Below are positions 5,485 to 11,050 of a stretch of DNA of 11,050 nucleotides, piece after piece. Made by a program: the position numbers and the translations under genes. Numbering within the stretch: position 1 is the first letter of the stretch; every line of letters starts with the position of its first letter. The notes beneath the pieces were generated by a model. It saw nothing but the letters and a program-made list of their open reading frames with translations. It searched no databases and was not told the DNA's origin. This stretch comes from Hyphomicrobiales bacterium (GTDB lineage Bacteria; Pseudomonadota; Alphaproteobacteria; Rhizobiales; JAJFHB01): positions 1 to 11,050 of the forward strand of contig JAJFHB010000158.1 of assembly GCA_021775795.1 (NCBI GenBank), read 5' to 3'.

Positions 5485-8282
5485 GCCGCCGCTCCCACTG
5501 TTTCGATCGCGCTCTTGAGCGATTCCATAAGTCCTTCGCGATCAAATTTTCCGACGTAGTCGACAAAATTCGCATCCCGAGCTTTTTCAATTATTGCCTG
5601 TGACGTGTGCGATGAAAGCGCCACGACCGGCGTACTGCTCCATCGCGGATTCTCTGCTACGGTTTCAGCAAAGGCGAAGCCATCCATCTCAGGCATTTCG
5701 ATGTCCGTGACGATGACATCAAATTTTTCGCCGCCTGCACAAAGCTTCAAAGCTTCCTGCGCACTATCAACTGCTGTCACCGAAAACCCGCCGGAAGACA
5801 GGACCGGGCAGAGCATGTTGCGGAAGAATGCACTGTCATCCACCAGCAAGATACGGCGATCGACTTCATCAAATCCGCTTTCTTTGCGGCGGAACCAATC
5901 TTCAAACGCTTGCGGTAGGAAATAGCCAACGTCGAGGATCTCTGTGGCGTGTCCCTGAATGACAGCAGAACCGATGGCGCCAGCGCCGGTCGATTGCACT
6001 TCAATGTCGAGGCGCTCTTCAACAATGTCGACAATTTCGTCAACCACGAGCCCCATAACATGATCATCGTCCGTGAAGACAAGAATGGGCTGCATGCCAT
6101 TTTCCTTATGCTTCACATCCTCGTCCACATAGACGAGAGGCATAAGTTTGCCGCGATACTGCACAACGTTGCGCCCGTTCGATTGCTCGATTTCAGAGAC
6201 TTTTATCTCTTCGAGCCGTGTCACGAGTGACAAAGGCACAGCCTTCGGTTCGCCTGTACCGGCCCGGAACACAAGCATGGAAATTATGGCGTCTGAACTG
6301 TCGACGCCGCCACCTTGCTGAGATTCATGTTCGAGACTTTCAGACGAGACGGTACCGCTGACTGACTGCGCAATGCCGTTGGGATCGACAATCATGATGA
6401 CACTGCCATCACCAAGAATGGTGTTGCCGGAAAACATGTTGATGTCCCGCAGCATCGTCGACATCGGTTTGACGACAATCTCTTCTGTGTCAAACACGCG
6501 GTCGACAACCAATCCATAATTGTGATTGCCAACCTGGATCACAATAATGAAACCGCTTTCGCCCAGGGTCTTGCTGGGCAGCCCGGCAGTTCCCTCTGCG
6601 CCCCCAGTTTCGAGCTCAGCTTCTTCCCCAACACCGCCATCAGGCGTGCCGCCCGCATCCGAAATATCAAGCAGTTTGCCCAGATTGATGAGAGGCAAAA
6701 GTTTGTTGCGCAATCTCAAAACCGGAGTGTCGTTGATAATCTCAATCCGGTGATCCGAATCCGGTTGCGCACGGACGAGTTCCACGACTGAAAGCTGAGG
6801 CACCGCAAACCGATGGCCATTTGCCTCAACGATGAGCGCTGAAATAATCGCAAGGGTAAGCGGAATCTTGATGAGAAATATCGATCCCTTCCCTTGCTCA
6901 GACTTCACGTCGACGGAGCCGCCAATCAGTTCGATATTGGTACGCACCACATCCATTCCAACACCGCGACCGGAAACACTTGTGACTTCCGCAGCGGTGG
7001 AGAAACCGGCTTTAAAGATAAACTTGTGCACCTGCGCTTCGGACATTTTTTCGAGTTCAGCAGGTGTTGTAATGCCGTTCTCAAGCGCTTTTTCCTTGAT
7101 TCTCTCGGCATTCAGACCACGACCATCATCAGAAATCTCGATGATTATGTGGCCGCCTTCATGATAGGCGGATACGCCAATCCTGCCGGTTTCCGACTTG
7201 CCCGCCTCCAGACGTCCAGCCGTGGTTTCAAGGCCGTGGTCCGCGGAGTTTCTCACCATGTGCGTGAGTGGATCCTTGATCAACTCCAGCACCTGGCGGT
7301 CGAGTTCTGTTTCGGCACCGGACATGTCGAGTTCAATTTTCTTGTCCAGGTCCTTCGCCAGATCACGAACGATGCGCGGCAGCTTCTGCCAGGCATTTCC
7401 GATCGGCTGCATGCGGGTTTTCATAACCCCTTCCTGCAACTCAGCCGTCACGTTTGAGAGCCTTTGCAGGGGAACCTTGAACTCGCTGTCCTGGATACGT
7501 CTGACCATCTCAAGCAGCTGATTGCGGGTCAGAACCAGCTCGCTCACTGTTGTCATCAAAGTTTCGAGCGTATCCACATTGACGCGGATCGACTGTGTCA
7601 CGACCACAGCCTCTTTCTTGTCGGCCGGCCCCTTGTCGTCGGCCGAAGAAGCTGCAGGTTCCTTTGCGGCAGGTTTTTCTGCCTCTTTCACCGCCACTGG
7701 CGGCTCCGGCTGCACTGGTGTTTCCGGCGCGACTTCTGCAGGAGCCTGAATTTCGTCTTCAGGACCGGGAGCAGCGAGGAAAGCTGCCTCCAGGTCGTCA
7801 AGTGAGACTTCGCCCGGCTTCAGCTCGCGTTCGACGATTTTCAGCTGATCGGCAATGTCATCCGCCACAACCGCGGGAACATCCGGTTCCGGTTCCGCCG
7901 GTAGGCCACCGTTGGCTGAAAGAGCATCCAGACTGCCGATCAGGTCTTCATCGCTACCCTGTGGTTCAGAAGCGTTCTGCTCAAGCTCGCCAAGGATTTC
8001 CTTGATCCGGTCAAGCGATGCCAGAATGAGCGTCACCGCATCCCGCGTTACCGGCGCACCATCCCGAAACTTGCCCATGAGTGTTTCGGCAGCATGTGCC
8101 AGGGCCTCGAGCCGAGGCAGACCCAGAAATCCGCAGGTGCCCTTGATCGTGTGAACCAACCGAAAGATGTTGTCGAGAATCCCGGCATTGTTCGGATCCT
8201 GCTCAAACTTGACGAGTTCACAGTCAACTACGTCCAGGCTTTCGGATGTTTCCGTCAGAAATTCACTAAGTAAGTCGTCCAT
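5481..8282 (-). CDS. cheA: Hybrid chemotaxis histidine kinase CheA with C-terminal receiver
   Basis: Receptor-coupled kinase that autophosphorylates and passes phosphate to CheY and CheB. At 933 residues it is much longer than E. coli CheA (about 650). Domain order is: HPt (1-105) with phosphorylated H44 in VHTIKGTCGFLGL; an acidic Ala/Pro/Glu-rich linker (about 106-228) in place of a recognisable P2 domain; dimerisation helices (about 230-300); ATPase domain (about 310-475) with N box HMVRNSADHG (341-350), G1 DDGRGL (385-390) and G2 GRGVGMDVV (438-446); a first CheW-like domain (about 477-645) broken by a Gly/Glu-rich insert (541-575); a second CheW-like domain (about 664-795); and a receiver (809-930) with D815-D816, phosphoacceptor D860 in VTDIEMPEMDG and K912. 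The start is the ATG at 8282, with AGAGG 9 bases upstream. Fused CheA-receiver proteins are known, for example CheAY of Helicobacter. The order of domains here is read directly from sequence motifs. Confidence 0.97.
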   Translation of the reverse strand: MDDLLSEFLTETSESLDVVDCELVKFEQDPNNAGILDNIFRLVHTIKGTCGFLGLPRLEALAHAAETLMGKFRDGAPVTRDAVTLILASLDRIKEILGELEQNASEPQGSDEDLIGSLDALSANGGLPAEPEPDVPAVVADDIADQLKIVERELKPGEVSLDDLEAAFLAAPGPEDEIQAPAEVAPETPVQPEPPVAVKEAEKPAAKEPAASSADDKGPADKKEAVVVTQSIRVNVDTLETLMTTVSELVLTRNQLLEMVRRIQDSEFKVPLQRLSNVTAELQEGVMKTRMQPIGNAWQKLPRIVRDLAKDLDKKIELDMSGAETELDRQVLELIKDPLTHMVRNSADHGLETTAGRLEAGKSETGRIGVSAYHEGGHIIIEISDDGRGLNAERIKEKALENGITTPAELEKMSEAQVHKFIFKAGFSTAAEVTSVSGRGVGMDVVRTNIELIGGSVDVKSEQGKGSIFLIKIPLTLAIISALIVEANGHRFAVPQLSVVELVRAQPDSDHRIEIINDTPVLRLRNKLLPLINLGKLLDISDAGGTPDGGVGEEAELETGGAEGTAGLPSKTLGESGFIIVIQVGNHNYGLVVDRVFDTEEIVVKPMSTMLRDINMFSGNTILGDGSVIMIVDPNGIAQSVSGTVSSESLEHESQQGGGVDSSDAIISMLVFRAGTGEPKAVPLSLVTRLEEIKVSEIEQSNGRNVVQYRGKLMPLVYVDEDVKHKENGMQPILVFTDDDHVMGLVVDEIVDIVEERLDIEVQSTGAGAIGSAVIQGHATEILDVGYFLPQAFEDWFRRKESGFDEVDRRILLVDDSAFFRNMLCPVLSSGGFSVTAVDSAQEALKLCAGGEKFDVIVTDIEMPEMDGFAFAETVAENPRWSSTPVVALSSHTSQAIIEKARDANFVDYVGKFDREGLMESLKSAIETVGAAA

Positions 8283-8382
8283 TCAAAGTCGCCTCTCCAC
8301 AAACTCACGCAACTACGGAACCACGCAACAACGTACGCTGCCGCAACCCCCACCGTGTCGAGTTGGATTGTTGGCAAAAACA

Positions 8383-8398
8383 GTTAAGAATGGTTGAA
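8383..8398 (-). promoter_or_regulatory. CtrA-like motif upstream of cheA
   Basis: On the minus strand, in the 141-base gap between chpT and cheA, the bases read TTCA-N7-TTAAC, one mismatch from the CtrA consensus. It lies about 100 bases before the cheA ATG. The gap could hold an internal promoter, so that cheA and the downstream genes are transcribed apart from chpT. A one-mismatch motif of this kind arises by chance fairly often, so confidence is modest. Confidence 0.35.
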
Positions 8399-8423
8399 TG
8401 CGTTGGAGAGGCGCGAGCGGTAT

Positions 8424-9074
8424 TTACGCGGCGACTTCGATCGGCGGGACAGCGGCGACCTCAAGTCCATCATTAACTTCAATTACGTTAACTTCCAGAC
8501 CTAAACTTCGGGCCAGGGCAACGGTGTAATGAATCTGCACTGAACGGGCGTCAAGCTCACGTTCTGAAAATTCCCCTGAGGCAAAATCAGCAAGGTCGCG
8601 AGGCACCCGTCCACCCTGCCCGGTCGCAGTAACACGGATATTCTGCCCTTGCATTTCGACGTTCAACACACCGCCGCGCGGAATGCCGGAAAGCACCATC
8701 AACACCAGATTGAGGAGAAGTTTGACTTCGTTTTTGGGTCGTACTTCCAGTGGAACGGACCAGTTTAGTTCGACTTTGTGGCCTTCCACGTACCTGCGGG
8801 CGGTCACTTCCGCATCCGTGAGATCAATGGATGCTCCAGAGCTGCCGGATGCGCCGAAGGCAAGGCGGCAGAACTGCAGTTTCGCTGAAGCCTGGGCCGC
8901 ACTCTTGCGAATCAGATCGTGAGCGATCTCCTGCATCTCTTCATCCTGATCATCTTCCAGGACTTCAAGCCCGTTGATAATGGCGCCAACAGGTCCAATA
9001 ACATCGTGACAGACTTTACTGCACAAAAGCGCTGCAAGATCGAGATCTGAAACGTCGGTGATGGTGATTGTCAT
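8424..9074 (-). CDS. chpT: Histidine phosphotransferase ChpT
   Basis: Phosphotransferase of the CckA-ChpT-CtrA/CpdR phosphorelay. It takes phosphate from the CckA receiver domain and passes it to CtrA and CpdR. The protein has 216 residues. The N-terminal helical hairpin carries the phosphorylated H23 in LLCSKVCHDVIGPVGAIING (16-35), which is diagnostic of the family, and QFCRLAFGASG follows in the second helix. The C-terminal half (about 90-210) is a degenerate ATPase-like fold without the N and G boxes, as is known for ChpT. The start is the ATG at 9074, with GGAGAG 6 bases upstream. It is the first gene of the minus-strand block leading to cheA. Its upstream region holds three GANTC sites. 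The 141-base gap before cheA leaves open whether they share a transcript. Confidence 0.94.
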   Translation of the reverse strand: MTITITDVSDLDLAALLCSKVCHDVIGPVGAIINGLEVLEDDQDEEMQEIAHDLIRKSAAQASAKLQFCRLAFGASGSSGASIDLTDAEVTARRYVEGHKVELNWSVPLEVRPKNEVKLLLNLVLMVLSGIPRGGVLNVEMQGQNIRVTATGQGGRVPRDLADFASGEFSERELDARSVQIHYTVALARSLGLEVNVIEVNDGLEVAAVPPIEVAA

Positions 9075-9277
9075 GGTGCTCTCCGTTGCTCAGATGTTGT
9101 GTCACACATTCGCTGATACACCGACTGACCATCGAAACCAAGAGCCTGCACTCGCCTTCCCATAACTGCATGATTTGACTCTGCTTTTCGAATCAGCGTC
9201 AGCACTCGTCCAGATCATGCGCTTGTAAAGTCTGGCAAATTTCCGAATCAATTGGAAAAAATTTCTGAATATGTGTC
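9075..9277 (-). promoter_or_regulatory. chpT upstream region with three GANTC sites
   Basis: This 203-base gap between the YHS-like gene and chpT contains GACTC at 9177-9181, GAATC at 9190-9194 and GAATC at 9245-9249: three CcrM-type methylation targets within 73 bases, where chance would give about one per 256. The 9238-9263 part is an AT-rich imperfect inverted repeat (AAATTTCC/GGAAAAAATTT) with one GANTC in its loop. It follows directly on the YHS-like stop codon and could be a weak terminator or an operator. No convincing -35/-10 pair was found. Confidence 0.5.
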
Positions 9278-9775
9278 CTACTGTAGCGATGCCCAGACTA
9301 TCTCCGCGGCAACAATTGCTGCGCTGCTGTCCTCGCGCCACTTCTCCCGCGTTTCAAGGGAATAAAAGAGATAAAGCCGGCTGCCCGATACCTCCCAGAT
9401 TTGCGGATTGCCCTGATTACTGTGTCCGCTGGACATACCATACGCCCCATGTCCACCGAACTGCGGGGCATAGACCTCCGGATCACGCTGGAAAGCATCC
9501 ATATTTCCCTCATTGGCAAATCGCCAGGCTACTTCCTGCCAGACCATCTCATATGCAGCGCTGCCGCGGCGTGCGGATTCATTGGTAAAGTAGTTCACTG
9601 GATCGAACCCACCGATGGCCAGGCCTGTGGCAGCGTCGGTCCAGAACGGAGCACTGGTTAAGGCTTTGGAAGGTATATGGGGACTAAGAAGAAAAAAGAT
9701 GATGGCAAACAGCGCACAGATCTGCGGTCGACGTCCGCTCAACTGGAGTGCCCGCAAAAGCGCCATGTTTACCAT
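9278..9775 (-). CDS. Exported YHS-domain-like protein, function unknown
   Basis: A 165-residue protein with R15-R16 followed by a hydrophobic stretch (about 19-31) and a possible signal-peptidase site near SKA-LT (36-40), so it is probably secreted or membrane-anchored. The remaining part resembles small YHS-domain proteins of alphaproteobacteria: AIGGFDPVNYFT (53-64), a central W-Q...W-R-F block (79-86), NMDAFQRDPEVYAPQFGGHG (91-110) and a C-terminal LYLFYS segment. In most such proteins the GG[YFH] motif is followed by Cys. Here the residue is G110, so the conserved cysteine is missing. No reaction is known for this group. The start is uncertain: the ATG at 9775 has a weak site, whereas the ATG at 9766 (residue 4) lies 5 bases after GGATGG. 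It shares a strand with chpT, but a 203-base gap argues for separate control. Confidence 0.8.
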   Translation of the reverse strand: MVNMALLRALQLSGRRPQICALFAIIFFLLSPHIPSKALTSAPFWTDAATGLAIGGFDPVNYFTNESARRGSAAYEMVWQEVAWRFANEGNMDAFQRDPEVYAPQFGGHGAYGMSSGHSNQGNPQIWEVSGSRLYLFYSLETREKWREDSSAAIVAAEIVWASLQ

Positions 9776-9939
9776 CCACTTGTTGCAATCAGTGCCAAAC
9801 CCGAAATGTGCACCAAGACCGTAAACAACCCGGTAAAATGCAGACCGCTCATTACCACGGTCAGCAGGAACACATCTCGAAACTCATCGGTTGCGATGAG
9901 AAGATTTGGTAGAACCCAGACCACAGGATGACGGATCAT
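9769..9939 (-). CDS. Possible 56-residue hydrophobic small protein
   Basis: An open frame of 56 codons begins with ATG at 9939, in the bases CATG shared with the opposite-strand start of the EipA-like gene. It ends with TAA at 9771-9769, overlapping the first codons of the YHS-like gene. The product is rich in hydrophobic residues, with possible membrane segments at about 23-30 and 37-52 and a polar break at D18-E19-F20-R21-D22. In favour are the membrane-protein-like composition and the overlap with a downstream gene on the same strand (TAA followed by ACATGG), which suggests coupling. Against are the absence of a clear ribosome binding site, near-random third-position base use and no family I recognise. 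It could be a chance frame. Confidence 0.25.
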   Translation of the reverse strand: MIRHPVVWVLPNLLIATDEFRDVFLLTVVMSGLHFTGLFTVLVHISGLALIATSGW

Positions 9940-10528
9940 GAGTAACTTTCATTCCCGTTTTTGGCTATTTGCCGTGGCATTTTTTGTTTCGCTCGGAGCC
10001 TGGTCAGTTGAGGCCAACGAGCAGGAAAGCGATCCTTACACCGGCACCCAATACTCCTCCCAGGAAATCGTCGATGCCGGCCATAATTTCTTCGGCAAAA
10101 CAACCGCGGGCCTTGCCGAGGCAGTCGAGTATGTCTTCAGTCACCATGGCGAACCAGATGCTTACATCATCGGTGAAGAGGCAGCTGGCGCCTTTGTCGG
10201 CGGATTGCGCTATGGCGAAGGCACGATGTATCCGAAAACGGGCGGCAGCTACCGGGTGTATTGGCAGGGACCGTCTGTAGGCTTTGATTTTGGCGGCAAC
10301 GGTTCTCGCACATTGACGCTTGTCTACAATCTGACTGCCCCCGGCCAGATATACAGCCGTTTTATCGGCGTCGAAGGCTCAGCCTATTTCGTCGGCGGAC
10401 TGGGAGTAAGCTTCCAGGCAGATGACAACTTGAGCCTGGCACCAATCCGCACCGGCGTTGGCGCCCGTCTCGGTGCCAACATCGGCTATCTCAAATACAC
10501 CGAAGCGCCGACCTGGAACCCGTTCTAG
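9938..10528 (+). CDS. eipA: Secreted DUF1134 protein, EipA-like
   Basis: A 196-residue exported protein. The signal peptide is clear: basic start, hydrophobic core FWLFAVAFFVSLGAW (8-22), and a probable cut after VEA (24-26). The mature part matches the DUF1134 family by YSSQEIVDAGHNFFG (about 39-53), LAEAVEYVF and Tyr/Gly-rich strands such as SYRVYWQGPSVGFDFGGNG. The family member EipA of Brucella is a periplasmic small beta-barrel protein needed for envelope integrity, and is in the CtrA regulon. The name is carried over by family resemblance. The start is supported by AGGA about 9 bases upstream and by the signal peptide beginning at once. I see no good CtrA motif just upstream (GTAA repeats at 9821 and 9833 have the wrong spacing). 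A strong hairpin follows the stop. Confidence 0.87.
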   Translation: MSNFHSRFWLFAVAFFVSLGAWSVEANEQESDPYTGTQYSSQEIVDAGHNFFGKTTAGLAEAVEYVFSHHGEPDAYIIGEEAAGAFVGGLRYGEGTMYPKTGGSYRVYWQGPSVGFDFGGNGSRTLTLVYNLTAPGQIYSRFIGVEGSAYFVGGLGVSFQADDNLSLAPIRTGVGARLGANIGYLKYTEAPTWNPF

Positions 10529-10552
10529 AGCTTGACGATTAGAGCAAATACT

Positions 10553-10602
10553 GGAAGCGGCACGCACTTCTCAACCGAATGTGCGCGCCGCTTCCTTGCT
10601 TT
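10553..10602 (+). terminator. Hairpin terminator after the EipA-like gene
   Basis: Two 15-base arms (10553-10567 and 10581-10595) pair at 14 of 15 positions, with one A/C mismatch (10562 with 10586), around a 13-base loop. The stem is rich in G and C. It is followed by a short T-rich run (TTGCTTT, 10596-10602). It starts 25 bases after the stop codon. The T tract is interrupted, so termination may be less efficient than at the ctrA terminator. Confidence 0.75.
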
Positions 10603-10718
10603 GGCCACACCCCGAAAGTAGTCTGATGGGCGAAATAGGTTGGGCACGCCGCCAAATGCGTGCTTTAACCTCCCGGCTTGTCTATGGCGGCACATATGCA
10701 AGGTTTGAGTAAGGGGAA

Positions 10719-11050
10719 ATGGCCACAAATTTAATGCTGATATCACTGGGCTTTCTTGGAGCCCTGCTGGTTTCGCTGTTGATCATGCCCTACGTCTGGC
10801 GGCATGCCTCGCGTGCAACAGCGCGGCGCCTGCAGTTTGCTGCCCCGGATTCTGTTGTCGAAGTGCAGGCGGACCGAGATCAATTGCGCGCCGAACACGC
10901 CCTCTCGTCCCGAAAACTCGAGCTGGAAATTCGCGAATTGAAAGAAAAGCTTGCTGCCGATGCGGTTGAGTTTACGCGGAATGATTCCAACCTCGAGCAA
11001 ATCAATGCTGCATTGGAACAAAAGAACAGCACGATCACGGCGAGAGACAG
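10719..11050 (+). CDS. Membrane-anchored coiled-coil protein, function unknown (3' end outside the window)
   Basis: A frame open from ATG 10719 to the window edge (110 codons seen, no stop). It begins with one transmembrane segment (about residues 5-27, ending in LLIMPYVW), then a short basic stretch (RHASRATARR, 28-37). A long charged region follows, rich in Glu, Lys, Arg, Leu and Ala and typical of a coiled coil (about 50-110), including SSRKLELEIRELKEKLAAD. The start lies just after GTAAGGGGAA; the spacing is short, but the protein starts with its membrane segment. The layout (one N-terminal anchor plus coiled coil with QADRDQLRAE) recalls an uncharacterised rhizobial family, which I remember but cannot search. 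No catalytic motif is visible. A CtrA half-site TTAACC is at 10665-10670. Its relation to the EipA-like gene upstream is loose, because a terminator lies between them. Confidence 0.75.
   Translation, partial: MATNLMLISLGFLGALLVSLLIMPYVWRHASRATARRLQFAAPDSVVEVQADRDQLRAEHALSSRKLELEIRELKEKLAADAVEFTRNDSNLEQINAALEQKNSTITARD

Noticed and set aside
6894..7457. 187-codon frame antisense to cheA
   Set aside because: It lies wholly within the cheA ATPase region, whose motifs are intact. Long antisense frames are common in such coding DNA.
9821..9838. GTAAA repeats upstream of the EipA-like gene, considered as a CtrA site
   Set aside because: The two GTAA copies are 12 bases apart, whereas the two halves of the CtrA motif should be 11 apart, and neither half is TTAA.
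9677..9931. 84-codon plus-strand frame antisense to the YHS-like gene and upstream of the EipA-like gene
   Set aside because: Low complexity start (KKKKDDGK), unlike any family, and it is opposite a better-supported frame.
10644..10663. Small inverted repeat GCACGC/GCGTGC with 8-base loop before the coiled-coil gene
   Set aside because: A 6-bp stem without a T tract is too weak to call a terminator, and nothing else supports it as an operator.

Overview
The window looks like the chromosome of a flagellated alphaproteobacterium, probably of the Hyphomicrobiales (Rhizobiales) or a close relative. The evidence is a CtrA cell-cycle regulator, a ChpT phosphotransferase, a DUF1134/EipA-type periplasmic protein, GANTC (CcrM methyltransferase) motifs and TTAA-N7-TTAA-like CtrA motifs, all around a flagellar and chemotaxis cluster. 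I cannot name a genus from the sequence alone.

Layout. Positions 1-1224 (minus strand) hold most of fliI, the flagellar export ATPase, whose 3' end lies beyond the window. A 344-base divergent intergenic region (1225-1568) carries three CtrA-like motifs and three GANTC sites. ctrA (1569-2276, plus strand) follows and ends at a strong rho-independent terminator (2301-2330). Converging on it is a minus-strand chemotaxis block which, in transcription order, reads chpT (9074-8424), cheA (8282-5481), cheW (5484-4999), cheY (4927-4562), cheB (4460-3261) and cheR (3264-2398). cheA/cheW and cheB/cheR overlap by 4 bases. Upstream of chpT is a minus-strand gene for an exported YHS-domain-like protein (9775-9278). 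A possible 56-codon hydrophobic ORF (9939-9769) overlaps its start. On the plus strand come a DUF1134/EipA-like secreted protein (9938-10528), a hairpin terminator (10553-10602), and the 5' part of a membrane-anchored coiled-coil protein (10719 to the window end).

How the genes work together. CheA, CheW, CheY, CheB and CheR form a complete core chemosensory pathway: kinase, coupling protein, response regulator, methylesterase and methyltransferase. No receptor, CheD or CheZ is present in the window. CheA is a hybrid with a C-terminal receiver domain and two CheW-like domains and no recognisable P2 domain. ChpT and CtrA are the phosphotransferase and the output regulator of the CckA-ChpT-CtrA phosphorelay, and here they flank the chemotaxis block. 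CtrA-like motifs upstream of ctrA and in the chpT-cheA gap, plus three GANTC sites upstream of chpT, suggest cell-cycle control of the locus. That control is inferred from motifs only.

I found no mobile element, CRISPR array, tRNA or rRNA, and no clearly new multi-gene system. The most interesting points are the chpT/che/ctrA arrangement, the hybrid CheA, the regulatory motif clusters and the small unannotated ORF.
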